Positions 20,901-35,900 of a stretch of DNA of 64,000 nt are shown piece after piece. Each line of letters starts with the position of its first letter. Position 1 is the first letter of the stretch. Source of the DNA: Siderastrea siderea (lineage: Eukaryota > Cnidaria > Anthozoa > Scleractinia > Rhizangiidae); assembly GCA_964030785.1 (NCBI GenBank), contig OZ034968.1:52357230-52421229 (forward strand), read 5' to 3'. The translations under genes were made by a program, and so were the position numbers. The notes below the pieces were generated by a model. It saw only the letters and a program-made list of their open reading frames with translations, was not told the origin of the DNA and made no database searches.

Positions 20901-23900
20901 CGTGCAGTATCCTATTTTTGTGCTATTTAGTTTTTGCCACCTATTTCAGGAAAGTTATCTTACTTAAAATCCTTTTCCAAAAGTAGAACAGAAATCCATC
21001 TTGAAGTTTGCCATATTCTAATCTTAAATCAATCAATAAGTCATTTCAAATACCGACAAGTTAAATAACATTTCATGTTAGAAAATATGCTTATTGAGAT
21101 TTTCTAAGTCTTCAGTCTGTTTGATGAAAAAAGCTAAATCACTTTTAAATTACAAAAGGATGATGTATTTTATTTTTCTTCCACTGACCTACCATTGCTT
21201 ACGAATTGGTTCAATACTAGACACTAGATTCGTGCTCATAGTTTTTGGCCAATTAACCAAGTACTTGAAATCTAATTACATGTGCTATTCGAAATAAACG
21301 ATAATTGCAAAAAGGGGCACTTTTAAGAGGTTTTCATGAATTTAATATTACGCACTTTTAATTTTGCATAGGATATTACATGTACATAGAAACGTCAAGT
21401 CCTCGAAAGCTAGGTGATAATGCAAAACTGAACAGTCCGTTGCTGAGCTTCAGTGGATACATGTGCCTCAAATTCTTCTACCACATGTATGGTGCAACCA
21501 TTGGCAAACTGAATGTCATGATCGATGGTAGCAGAGTGTTCTCTGCTAGTGGCAATAAAGGCAACAAATGGATGGAAGCCAGGATAACCACATATCGCGT
21601 TGGAAATGCCAGGGTAAGAAAACAGTGGCTCGTCAAACTGTCTAGTATATTCTAGACATGGCTGAAGACTTTTTTCATACCAGACTCATTTTCAAAAACT
21701 CTTTGAACCATTGCAGGTAATATTTGAGGGAATAACAGGAAGCAGCTTTACTGGTGATATCGCCATTGACGACTTCTCATTAAGCAAGGGTCGCTGTTCT
21801 CCAAGTACGTTTTAAACCGGAGTGAAAAACTGCTTGAAATTGTGACATGGATTACCTATCCTCTTCTCTTTGCAATACTTCTAATCATTTTATTCAGCAA
21901 CGTTCTTTCGTGTCAAAATTAGCTCTTGCCAGTCATTTATTCCTTTTTGTCACGGATTCACTTTTACTACGGTACGTCAATCAAGGAAAACGTGTAGCAT
22001 ATAGTCACTAATGAAGCATAAAACTCAAAATTGCTTGGTAATTTGATGTCTGTTTCTTCTCTTCTAACATTTCCTTTTATCATTTTTTCTCGTCAGTGAC
22101 GCCATCTTCTTGCGATTTCGACACATCAATGTGTGGCTTTGTGCAGGATAAAAGTGACAAGTTTGACTGGACTCGACATAATGGCACAACGTCGTCTTCT
22201 AACACAGGCCCGTCCTCTGACCATACTGGAAAAGGAGGTAGGCTATTAAAAGAGAACTGTTTACCCGTGCAGTATCCTATTTTTGTGCTATTTAGTTTTT
22301 TGCCACCTATTTCAGGAAACTTATCTTACTTAAAATCCTTTTCGAACAGTAGAAGAGAAATCCATCGAGAAGTTTGCCATATTCTAATCTCAAATCAATC
22401 AATAAGTCATTTCAAATACCGACAAGTTAAATAACATTTCATGTTAGAAAATATGCTTATTGAGATTTTCTAAGTCTTCAGTCTTTTTGATGAAAAAAAT
22501 CTAAATCACTTTTAAATTACAAAAGGATGATGTATTTTATTTTTCTTCCACTGACCTACCATTGCTTACGAATTGGTTCAATACTAGACACTAGATTCGT
22601 GCTCATAGGTTTTGGCCAATTAACCAAGTACTTCAAATCTAATTACATGTGCTATTCCAAATAAACGATATTTGCAAAAAGGGGCACTTTTAAGAGGTTT
22701 TCATGAATTTAATATTACGCACTTTTAATTTTGCATAGGATATTACATGTACATAGAAACGTCAAGTCCTCGAAAGCTAAGTGATAATGCAAAACTGGAC
22801 AGTCCGTTGCTGAGCTTCAGTGGATACATGTGCCTCAAATTCTTCTACCACATGTATGGTGCAACCATTGGCAAACTGAATGTCATGATCGATGGTAGCA
22901 GAGTGTTCTCTGCTAGTGGCAATAAAGGCAACAAATGGATGGAAGCCAGGATAACCACATATCGCGTTGGAAATGCCAGGGTAAGAAAACAGTGGCTCGT
23001 CAAACTGTCTAGTATATTCTAGACATGGCTGAAGACTTTTTTCATACCAGACTCATTTTCAAAAACTCTTTGAACCATTGCAGGTAATATTTGAGGGAAT
23101 AACAGGAAGCAGCTTTACTGGTGATATCGCCATTGACGACTTCTCATTAAGCAAGGGTCGCTGTGCTCCAAGTAAGTTTTAAACCGGAGTGAAAAACTGC
23201 TTGAAATTGTGACATGGATTACCTATCCTCTTCTCTTTGCAATACTTCTAATCATTTTATTCAGCAACGTTCTTTCGTGTCAAAATTAGCTCTTGCCAGT
23301 CATTTATTCCTTTTTTACTACTTTTACTACGGTACGTCAATCAAGGAAAACGTGTAGCATATAGTCACTAATGAAGCATAAAACTCAAAATTGCTTGGTA
23401 ATTTGATGTCTGTTTCTTCTCTTCTAACATTTCCTTTTATCATTTTTTCTCGTCAGTGAGGCCATCTTCTTGCGATTTCGACACATCAATGTGTGGCTTT
23501 GTGCAAGATAAAAGTGACAAGTTTGACTGGACTCGACATAATGGCACAACGTCGTCTTCTAACACAGGCCCGTCCTCTGACCATACTGGAAAAGGAGGTA
23601 GGCTATTAAAAGAGAACTGTTTACCCGTGCAGTATCCTATTTTTGTGCTATTTAGTTTTTTGCCACCTATTTCAGGAAAGTTATCTTACTTAAAATCCTT
23701 TTCCAAAAGTAGAACAGAAATCCATCGAGAAGTTTGCCATATTCTAATCTGAAATCAATCAATAAGTCATTTCAAATACCCACAAGTTAAATAACATTTC
23801 ATGTTAGAAAATATGTTTATATAGATTTTCTAAGACTTCAGTCTTTTTGATGAAAAAAGGCTAAATCACTTTTAAATTACAAAAGGATGATGTATTTTAT

Positions 23901-26900
23901 TTTTCTACCACTGACATACCAGTACTTCCGAATTGGTTCAATACTAGACACTAGATTTGTGCTCATTGCTTTTGGCCACCTAACCAAGTACTTGAAATCT
24001 AGTTACATGTGCTATTCGAAATAAACGATAATTGCAAAAGGGGCACTTTTAAGAGGTTTTCATGAATTTAATATTACGCACTTTTAATTTTGCATAGGAT
24101 ATTACATGTACATAGAAACGTCAAGTCCTCGAAAGCTAGGTGATAATGCAAAACTGAACAGTCCGTTGCTGAGCTTCAGTGGATACATGTGCCTCAAATT
24201 CTTCTACCACATGTATGGTGCAACCATTGGCAAACTGAATGTCATGATCGATGGTAGCAGAGTGTTCTCTGCTAGTGGCAATAAAGGCAACAAATGGATG
24301 GAAGCCAGGATAACCACATATCGCGTTGGAAATGCCAGGGTAAGAAAACAGTGGCTCGTCAAACTGTGTAGTATAATCTATACATATTTAAAGACTTTTT
24401 TCATACCAGACTCATTTTAAAAGACTCTTTAAACCATTGCAGGTAATATTTGAGGGAATAACAGGAAGCAGCTTTACTGGTGATATCGCCATTGACGACT
24501 TCTCATTAAGCAAGGGTCACTGTGCTCCAAGTAAGTATTAAAGCGGAGTAAAAACCTGACTGAAATTGTGACATGGATTACCTATCCTCTTTTCTTTGCA
24601 ATACTTCTAATCATTTTATTCAGCAACCTCCTTTCGTGTGAAAATTAGCTCTTGTCAGTCATTTATTCGTTTTTGTCACGGATTCACTGTTACTACGATA
24701 CTACGTCAATCAAGGAAAACTTCTAGCATACAGTCACTAATGAAGCATAAAACTCAAAATTGCTTGGTAATTTGATGTCTGTTTATTCTCTTCTAACATT
24801 TCCTTTTATCATGTTTTCTCGTCAGTGCGGCCATCTTCTTGCGATTTCGACACATCAATGTGTGGCTTTGTGCAGGATAAAAGTGACAAGTTTGACTGGA
24901 CTCGACATAATGGAACAACGTCGTCTTCTAACACAGGCCCCTCCTCTGACCATACTGGAAAAGGAGGTAGGCTATTAAAAGAGAACTGTTTACCCGTGCA
25001 GTATCCTATTTTTGTGCTATTTAGTTTTTTGCCACCTATTTCAGGAAAGTTATCTTACTTAAAATCCTTTTCCAAAAGTAGAACAGAAATCCATTGAGAA
25101 GTTTGCCATATCCTAATCTCAAGTCAATCAATAAGTCATTTCAAATACCGACAAGTTAAATAACATTTCATGTTAGAAAATATGCTTATTGAGATTTTCT
25201 AAGTCTTCAGTCTGTTTGATGAAAAAAAGCTTAATCCCTTTTAAATTACAAAAGGATGATGTATTTTATTTTTCTTCCACTGACCTACCATTGCTTACGA
25301 ATTGGTTCAATACTAGACACTAGATTCGTGCTCATAGTTTTTGGCCAACTAACCAAGTACTTGAAATCTAGTTACATGTGCTATTCGAAATAAACGATAT
25401 TTGCAAAAAGGGGCACTTTTAAGAGGTTTTCATGAATTTAATATTACGCACTTTTAATTTTGCATAGGATATTACATGTACATAGAAACGTCAAGTCCTC
25501 GAAAGCTAGGTGATAATGCAAAACTGAACAGTCCGTTGCTGAGCTTCAGTGGATACATGTGCCTCAAATTCTTCTACCACATGTATGGTGCAACCATTGG
25601 CAAACTGAATGTCATGATCGATGGTAGCAGAGTGTTCTCTGCTAGTGGCAATAAAAGCAACAAATGGATGGAAGCCAGGATAACCACATATCGCGTTGGA
25701 AATGCCAGGGTAAGAAAACAGTGGCTTGTCAAACGGTGTAGTATATTCTAGACATGGCTGAAGACTTTTTTCATACCAGACTCATTTTCAAAAACTCTTT
25801 GAACCATTGCAGGTAATATTTGAGGGAATAACAGGAAGCAGCTTTACTGGTGATATCGCCATTGACGACTTCTCATTAAGCAAGGGTCGCTGTGCTCCAA
25901 GTAAGTTTTAAAGCGGAGTAAAAAACTGACTGAAATTGTGACATGGATTACCTATCCTCTTTTCTTTGCAATACTTCTAATCATTTTATTCAGCAACGTT
26001 CTTTCGTGTCAAAATTAGCTCTTGCCAGTCATTTATTCCTTTTTGTCACGGATTCACTTTTACTACGGTACGTCAATCAAGGAAAACGTGTAGCATATAG
26101 TCACTAATGAAGCATAAAACTCAAAATTGCTTGGTAATTTGATGTCTGTTTATTCTCTTCTAACATTTCCTTTTATCATTTTTTCTCGTCAGTGAGGCCA
26201 TCTTCTTGCGATTTCGAGACATCAACGTGTGGCTTTGTGCAGGATAAAAGTGACAAGTTTGACTGGACTCGACATAATGGAACAACGTCGTCTTCTAACA
26301 CAGGCCCGTCCTCTGACCATACTGGAAAAGGAGGTAGGCTATTAAAAGAGAACTGTTTGCCCGTGCAGTATCCTATTTTTGTGCTATTTAGTTTTTTGCC
26401 ACCTATTTCAGGAAACTTATCTTACTTAAAATCCTTTTCCAAAAGTAGAACAGAAATCCATCGAGAAGTTTGCCATATTCTAATCTTAAATCAATCAATA
26501 AGTCATTTCAAATACCGACAAGTTACATAACATTTCTTGTTAGAAAATATGTTTATTGAGATTTTCTAAGTCTTCAGTCTGTTTGATGAAAAAAAGCTAA
26601 ATCACTTTTAAATTACAAAAGGATCATGTATTTTATTTTTCTTCCACTGACATACCAGTGCTTACGAATTGGTTCAATACTAGACATTAGATTCGTGCTC
26701 ATAGTTTTTGGCCAGCTAACCAAGTACTTGAAATCTAGTTACATGTGCTATTCGAAATAAACGATAATTGCTAAAAGGGGCACTTTTAAGAGGTTTTCAT
26801 GAATTTAATTATTACGCACTTTGAATTTTGCATAGGATATTACATGTACATAGAAACGTCAAGTCCTCGAAAGCTAGGTGATAATGCAAAACTGAACAGT

Positions 26901-29900
26901 CCGTTGCTGAGCTTCAGTGGATACATGTGCCTCAAATTCTTCTACCACATGTATGGTGCAACCATTGGCAAACTGAATGTCATGATCGATGGTAGCAGAG
27001 TGTTCTCTGCTAGTGGCAATAAAGGCAACAAATGGATGGAAGCCAGGATAACCACATATCGCGTTGGAAATGCCAGGGTAAGAAAACAGTGGCTTGTCAA
27101 ACTGTCTAGTATATTCTATACATGGTTGAAGACTTTTTTCATACCAGACTCATTTTCAAAAACTCTTTGAACCATTGCAGGTAATATTTGAGGGAATAAC
27201 AGGAAGCAGCTTTACTGGTGATATCGCCATTGACGACTTCTCATTAAGCAAGGGTCGCTGTGCTCCAAGTAAGTTTTAAACCGGAGTAAAAAAAACTGCT
27301 TGAAATTGTGACATGGAGTACCTATCCTCTTCTCTTTGCAATACTTCTAATCATTTTATTCAGCAACGTTCTTTCGTGTCAAAATTAGCTCTTGTCAGTC
27401 ATTTCTTCCTTTTTGTCACGGATTCACTTTTACTACGGTACGTCAATCAAGGAAAACGTGTAGCATACAGTCACTAATGAAGCATAAAACTCAAAATTGC
27501 TTGGTAATTTGATGTCTGTTTATTCTCCTCTAACATTTCCTTTTATCATTTTTTCTCGTCAGTGAGGCCATCTTCTTGCGATTTCGACACATCAATGTGT
27601 GGCTTTGTGCAGGATAAAAGTGACAAGTTTGACTGGACTCGACATAATGGAACAACGTCGTCTTCTAACACAGGCCCGTCCTCTGACCATACTGGAAAAG
27701 GAGGTAGGCTATTAAAAGAGAACTGTTTACCCGTGCAGTATCCTATTTTTGTGCTATTTAGTTTTTGCCACCTATTTCAGGAAAGTTATCTTACTTAAAA
27801 TCCTTTTCCAAAAGTAGAACAGAAATCCATCTTGAAGTTTGCCATATTCTAATCTTAAATCAATGAGTAAGTCATTTCAAATACCGACAAGTTAAATAAC
27901 ATTTCATGTTAGAAAATATGCTTATTGAGATTTTCTAAGTCTTCAGTCTGTTTGATGAAAAAAGCTAAATCACTTTTAAATTACAAAAGGATGATGTATT
28001 TTATTTTTCTTCCACTGACCTACCATTGCTTACGAATTGGTTCAATACTAGACACTAGATTCGTGCTCATAGTTTTTGGCCAATTAACCAAGTACTTGAA
28101 ATCTAATTACATGTGCTATTCGAAATAAACGATAATTGCAAAAAGGGGCACTTTTAAGAGGTTTTCATGAATTTAATATTACGCACTTTTAATTTTGCAT
28201 AGGATATTACATGTACATAGAAACGTCAAGTCCTCGAAAGCTAGGTGATAATGCAAAACTGAACAGTCCGTTGCTGAGCTTCAGTGGATACATGTGCCTC
28301 AAATTCTTCTACCACATGTATGGTGCAACCATTGGCAAACTGAATGTCATGATCGATGGTAGCAGAGTGTTCTCTGCTAGTGGCAATAAAGGCAACAAAT
28401 GGATGGAAGCCAGGATAACCACATATCGCGTTGGAAATGCCAGGGTAAGAAAACAGTGGCTCGTCAAACTGTCTAGTATATTCTAGACATGGCTGAAGAC
28501 TTTTTTCATACCAGACTCATTTTCAAAAACTCTTTAAACCATTGCAGGTAATATTTGAGGGAATAACAGGAAGCAGCTTTACTGGTGATATCGCCATTGA
28601 CGACTTCTCATTAAGCAAGGGTCGCTGTTCTCCAAGTACGTTTTAAACCGGAGTGAAAAACTGCTTGAAATTGTGACATGGATTACCTATCCTCTTCTCT
28701 TTGCAATACTTCTAATCATTTTATTCAGCAACGTTCTTTCGTGTCAAAATTAGCTCTTGCCAGTCATTTATTCCTTTTTGTCACGGATTCACTTTTACTA
28801 CGGTACGTCAATCAAGGAAAACGTGTAGCATATAGTCACTAATGAAGCATAAAACTCAAAATTGCTTGGTAATTTGATGTCTGTTTCTTCTCTTCTAACA
28901 TTTCCTTTTATCATTTTTTCTCGTCAGTGAGGCCATCTTCTTGCGATTTCGACACATCAATGTGTGGCTTTGTGCAGGATAAAAGTGACAAGTTTGACTG
29001 GACTCGACATAATGGCACAACGTCGTCTTCTAACACAGGCCCGTCCTCTGACCATACTGGAAAAGGAGGTAGGCTATTAAAAGAGAACTGTTTACCCGTG
29101 CAGTATCCTATTTTTGTGCTATTTAGTTTTTTGCCACCTATTTCAGGAAACTTATCTTACTTAAAATCCTTTTCGAACAGTAGAAGAGAAATCCATCGAG
29201 AAGATTGCCATATTCTAATCTCAAATCAATCAATAAGTCATTTCAAATACCGACAAGTTAAATAACATTTCATGTTAGAAAATATGCTTATTGAGATTTT
29301 CTAAGTCTTCAGTCTTTTTGATGAAAAAAAGCTAAATCACTTTTAAATTACAAAAGGATGATGTATTTTATTTTTCTTCCACTGACCTACCATTGCTTAC
29401 GAATTGGTTCAATACTAGACACTAGATTCGTGCTCATAGGTTTTGGCCAATTAACCAAGTACTTCAAATCTAATTACATGTGCTATTCCAAATAAACGAT
29501 ATTTGCAAAAAGGGGCACTTTTAAGAGGTTTTCATGAATTTAATATTACGCACTTTTAATTTTGCATAGGATATTACATGTACATAGAAACGTCAAGTCC
29601 TCGAAAGCTAAGTGATAATGCAAAACTGGACAGTCCGTTGCTGAGCTTCAGTGGATACATGTGCCTCAAATTCTTCTACCACATGTATGGTGCAACCATT
29701 GGCAAACTGAATGTCATGATCGATGGTAGCAGAGTGTTCTCTGCTAGTGGCAATAAAGGCAACAAATGGATGGAAGCCAGGATAACCACATATCGCGTTG
29801 GAAATGCCAGGGTAAGAAAACAGTGGCTCGTCAAACTGTCTAGTATATTCTAGACATGGCTGAAGACTTTTTTCATACCAGACTCATTTTCAAAAACTCT

Positions 29901-32900
29901 TTGAACCATTGCAGGTAATATTTGAGGGAATAACAGGAAGCAGCTTTACTGGTGATATCGCCATTGACGACTTCTCATTAAGCAAGGGTCGCTGTGCTCC
30001 AAGTAAGTTTTAAACCGGAGTGAAAAACTGCTTGAAATTGTGACATGGATTACCTATCCTCTTCTCTTTGCAATACTTCTAATCATTTTATTCAGCAACG
30101 TTCTTTCGTGTCAAAATTAGCTCTTGCCAGTCATTTATTCCTTTTTGTCACGGATTCACTTTTACTACGGTACGTCAATCAAGGAAAACGTGTAGCATAT
30201 AGTCACTAATGAAGCATAAAACTCAAAATTGCTTGGTAATTTGATGTCTGTTTCTTCTCTTCTAACATTTCCTTTTATCATTTTTTCTCGTCAGTGAGGC
30301 CATCTTCTTGCGATTTCGACACATCAATGTGTGGCTTTGTGCAAGATAAAAGTGACAAGTTTGACTGGACTCGACATAATGGCACAACGTCGTCTTCTAA
30401 CACAGGCCCGTCCTCTGACCATACTGGAAAAGGAGGTAGGCTATTAAAAGAGAACTGTTTACCCGTGCAGTATCCTATTTTTGTGCTATTTAGTTTTTTG
30501 CCACCTATTTCAGGAAAGTTATCTTACTTAAAATCCTTTTCCAAAAGTAGAACAGAAATCCATCGAGAAGTTTGCCATATTCTAATCTTAAATCAATCAA
30601 TAAGTCATTTCAAATACCGACAAGTTAAATAACATTTCATGTTAGAAAATATGTTTATATAGATTTTCTAAGACTTCAGTCTTTTTGATGAAAAAAAGCT
30701 AAATCACTTTTAAATTACAAAAGGATGATGTATTTTATTTTTCTTCCACTGACCTACCAGTGCTTACGAATTGGTTCAATACTAGACACTAGATTCGTGC
30801 TCATAGTTTTTGGCCAACTAACCAAGTACTTGAAATCTAGTGACGTGTGCTATTCGAAATAAACGATAATTGCAAAAAGGGGCACTTTTAAGAGGTTTTC
30901 ATGAATTTAATATTACGCACTTTTAATTTTGCATAGGATATTACATGTACATAGAAACGTCAAGTCCTCGAAAGCTAGGTGATAATGCAAAACTGAACAG
31001 TCCGTTGCTGAGCTTCAGTGGATACATGTGCCTCAAATTCTTCTACCACATGTATGGTGCAACCATTGGCAAACTGAATGTCATGATCGATGGTAGCAGA
31101 GTGTTCTCTGCTAGTGGCAATAAAGGCAACAAATGGATGGAAGCCAGGATAACCACATATCGCGTTGGAAATGCCAGGGTAAGAAAACAGTGGCTTGTCA
31201 AACTGTCTACTACATTCTATACATAGTTGAAGACTTTTTAAATACCAGACTCATTTTCAAAAACTCTTTGAACCATTGCAGGTAATATTTGAGGGAATAA
31301 AAGGAATCAGCTTTACTGGTGATATCGCCATTGACGACTTCTCATTAAGCAAGGGTCGCTGTGCTCTAAGTAAGTTTTAAAGCAGAGTAAAAAACTGACT
31401 GGAATTGTGACATGGACATGGAAAACGTGTAGCATATAGTCACTAATGAAGCATAAAACTCAAAATTGCTTGGTAATTTGATGTCTGTTTCTTCTCTTCT
31501 AACATTTCCTTTTATCATTTTTTCTCGTCAGTGAGGCCATCTTCTTGCGATTTCGACACATCAATGTGTGGCTTTGTGCAGGATAAAAGTGACAAGTTTG
31601 ACTGGACTCGACATAATGGCACAACGTCGTCTTCTAACACAGGCCCGTCCTCTGACCATACTGGAAAAGGAGGTAGGCTATTAAAAGAGAAGTGTTTACC
31701 CGTGCAGTATCCTATTTTTGTGCTATTTAGTTTTTTGCCACCTATTTCAGGAAACTTATCTTACTTAAAATCCTTTTCGAACAGTAGAAGAGAAATCCAT
31801 CGAGAAGATTGCCATATTCTAATCTCAAATCAATCAATAAGTCATTTCAAATACCGACAAGTTAAATAACATTTCATGTTAGAAAATATGTTTATATAGA
31901 ATTTCTAAGACTTCAGTCTTTTTGATGAAAAAAGGCTAAATCACTTTTAAATTACAAAAGGATGATGTATTTTATTTTTCTACCACTGACATACCATTGC
32001 TTACGAATTGGTTCAATACTAGACACTAGATTTGTGCTCATTGCTTTTGGCCACCTAACCAAGTACTTGAAATCTAGTTACATGTGCTATTCGAAATAAA
32101 CGATAATTGCAAAAGGGGCACTTTTAAGAGGTTTTCATGAATTTAATATTACGCACTTTTAATTTTGCATAGGATATTACATGTACATAGAAACGTCAAG
32201 TCCTCGAAAGCTAGGTGATAATGCAAAACTGAACAGTCCGTTGCTGAGCTTCAGTGGATACATGTGCCTCAAATTCTTCTACCACATGTATGGTGCAACC
32301 ATTGGCAAACTGAATGTCATGATCGATGGTAGCAGAGTGTTCTCTGCTAGTGGCAATAAAGGCAACAAATGGATGGAAGCCAGGATAACCACATATCGCG
32401 TTGGAAATGCCAGGGTAAGAAAACAGTGGCTCGTCAAACTGTGTAGTATAATCTATACATATTTAAAGACTTTTTTCATACCAGACTCATTTTAAAAGAC
32501 TCTTTAAACCATTGCAGGTAATATTTGAGGGAATAACAGGAAGCAGCTTTACTGGTGATATCGCCATTGACGACTTCTCATTAAGCAAGGGTCACTGTGC
32601 TCCAAGTAAGTATTAAAGCGGAGTAAAAACCTGACTGAAATTGTGACATGGATTACCTATCCTCTTTTCTTTGCAATACTTCTAATCATTTTATTCAGCA
32701 ACCTCCTTTCGTGTGAAAATTAGCTCTTGTCAGTCATTTATTCGTTTTTGTCACGGATTCACTGTTACTACGATACTACGTCAATCAAGGAAAACTTCTA
32801 GCATACAGTCACTAATGAAGCATAAAACTCAAAATTGCTTGGTAATTTGATGTCTGTTTATTCTCTTCTAACATTTCCTTTTATCATGTTTTCTCGTCAG

Positions 32901-35900
32901 TGCGGCCATCTTCTTGCGATTTCGACACATCAATGTGTGGCTTTGTGCAGGATAAAAGTGACAAGTTTGACTGGACTCGACATAATGGAACAACGTCGTC
33001 TTCTAACACAGGCCCCTCCTCTGACCATACTGGAAAAGGAGGTAGGCTATTAAAAGAGAACTGTTTACCCGTGCAGTATCCTATTTTTGTGCTATTTAGT
33101 TTTTTGCCACCTATTTCAGGAAAGTTATCTTACTTAAAATCCTTTTCCAAAAGTAGAACAGAAATCCATCTTGAAGTTTGCCATATTCTAATCTTAAATC
33201 AATGAGTAAGTCATTTCAAATACCGACAAGTTAAATAACATTTCATGTTAGAAAATATGCTTATTGAGATTTTCTAAGTCTTCAGTCTGTTTGATGAAAA
33301 AAGCTAAATCACTTTTAAATTACAAAAGGATGATGTATTTTATTTTTCTTCCACTGACCTACCATTGCTTACGAATTGGTTCAATACTAGACACTAGATT
33401 CGTGCTCATAGTTTTTGGCCAATTAACCAAGTACTTGAAATCTAATTACATGTGCTATTCGAAATAAACGATAATTGCAAAAAGGGGCACTTTTAAGAGG
33501 TTTTCATGAATTTAATATTACGCACTTTTAATTTTGCATAGGATATTACATGTACATAGAAACGTCAAGTCCTCGAAAGCTAGGTGATAATGCAAAACTG
33601 AACAGTCCGTTGCTGAGCTTCAGTGGATACATGTGCCTCAAATTCTTCTACCACATGTATGGTGCAACCATTGGCAAACTGAATGTCATGATCGATGGTA
33701 GCAGAGTGTTCTCTGCTAGTGGCAATAAAGGCAACAAATGGATGGAAGCCAGGATAACCACATATCGCGTTGGAAATGCCAGGGTAAGAAAACAGTGGCT
33801 TGTCAAACTGTCTAGTATATTCTATACATGGTTGAAGACTTTTTTCATACAAGACTCATTTTCAAAAACTCTTTGAACCATTGCAGGTAATATTTGAGGG
33901 AATAACAGGAAGCAGCTTTACTGGTGATATCGCCATTGACGACTTCTCATTAAGCAAGGGTCGCTGTGCTCCAAGTAAGTTTTAAAGCGGAGTAAAAAAC
34001 TACTTGAAATTGTGACATGGAGTACCTATCTTCTTTTCTTTGCAATACTTCTAATCATTTTATTCAGCAACGTTCTTTCGTGTCAAAATTAGCTCTTGCC
34101 AGTCATTTATTCCTTTTTGTCACGAATTCACTTTTACTACGGTACGTCAATCAAGGAAAACGTGTAGCATACAGTCACTAATGAAGCATAAAACTCAAAA
34201 TTGCTTGGTAATTTGATGTCTGTTTATTCTCCTCTAACATTTCCTTTTATCATTTTTTCTCGTCAGTGAGGCCATCTTCTTGCGATTTCGACACATCAAT
34301 GTGTGGCTTTGTGCAGGATAAAAGTGACAAGTTTGACTGGACTCGACATAATGGAACAACGTCGTCTTCTAACACAGGCCCGTCCTCTGACCATACTGGA
34401 AAAGGAGGTAGGCTATTAAAAGAGAACTGTTTACCCGTGCAGTATCCTATTTTTGTGCTATTTAGTTTTTGCCACCTATTTCAGGAAAGTTATCTTACTT
34501 CAAATCCTTTTCCAAAAGTAGAACAGAAATCCATCTTGAAGTTTGCCATATTCTAATCTTAAATCAATGAGTAAGTCATTTCAAATACCGACAAGTTAAA
34601 TAACATTTCATGTTAGAAAATATGCTTATTGAGATTTTCTAAGTCTTCAGTCTGTTTGATGAAAAAAGCTAAATCACTTTTAAATTACAAAAGGATGATG
34701 TATTTTATTTTTCTTCCACTGACCTACCATTGCTTACGAATTGGTTCAATACTAGACACTAGATTCGTGCTCATAGTTTTTGGCCAATTAACCAAGTACT
34801 TGAAATCTAATTACATGTGCTATTCGAAATAAACGATAATTGCAAAAAGGGGCACTTTTAAGAGGTTTTCATGAATTTAATATTACGCACTTTTAATTTT
34901 GCATAGGATATTACATGTACATAGAAACGTCAAGTCCTCGAAAGCTAGGTGATAATGCAAAACTGAACAGTCCGTTGCTGAGCTTCAGTGGATACATGTG
35001 CCTCAAATTCTTCTACCACATGTATGGTGCAACCATTGGCAAACTGAATGTCATGATCGATGGTAGCAGAGTGTTCTCTGCTAGTGGCAATAAAGGCAAC
35101 AAATGGATGGAAGCCAGGATAACCACATATCGCGTTGGAAATGCCAGGATAAGAAAACAGTGGCTCGTCAAACTGTCTAGTATATTCTAGACATGGCTGA
35201 AGACTTTTTTCATACCAGACTCATTTTCAAAAACTCTTTAAACCATTGCAGGTAATATTTGAGGGAATAACAGGAAGCAGCTTTACTGGTGATATCGCCA
35301 TTGACGACTTCTCATTAAGCAAGGGTCGCTGTTCTCCAAGTACGTTTTAAACCGGAGTGAAAAACTGCTTGAAATTGTGACATGGATTACCTATCCTCTT
35401 CTCTTTGCAATACTTCTAATCATTTTATTCAGCAACGTTCTTTCGTGTCAAAATTAGCTCTTGCCAGTCATTTATTCCTTTTTGTCACGGATTCACTTTT
35501 ACTACGGTACGTCAATCAAGGAAAACGTGTAGCATATAGTCACTAATGAAGCATAAAACTCAAAATTGCTTGGTAATTTGATGTCTGTTTCTTCTCTTCT
35601 AACATTTCCTTTTATCATTTTTTCTCGTCAGTGAGGCCATCTTCTTGCGATTTCGACACATCAATGTGTGGCTTTGTGCAGGATAAAAGTGACAAGTTTG
35701 ACTGGACTCGACATAATGGCACAACGTCGTCTTCTAACACAGGCCCGTCCTCTGACCATACTGGAAAAGGAGGTAGGCTATTAAAAGAGAACTGTTTACC
35801 CGTGCAGTATCCTATTTTTGTGCTATTTAGTTTTTTGCCACCTATTTCAGGAAACTTATCTTACTTAAAATCCTTTTCGAACAGTAGAAGAGAAATCCAT

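Noticed and set aside
21094..21297. 67-codon frame recurring at 27925, 33264 and 34629
   Set aside because: Lies in the A-to-B intron and recurs only because modules 3, 8, 12 and 13 are copies; other modules have stops in it.
33580..33852. Minus-strand frames opposite MAM exon B (also 18678-18923 and 43007-43279)
   Set aside because: Antisense shadows of a conserved coding exon.
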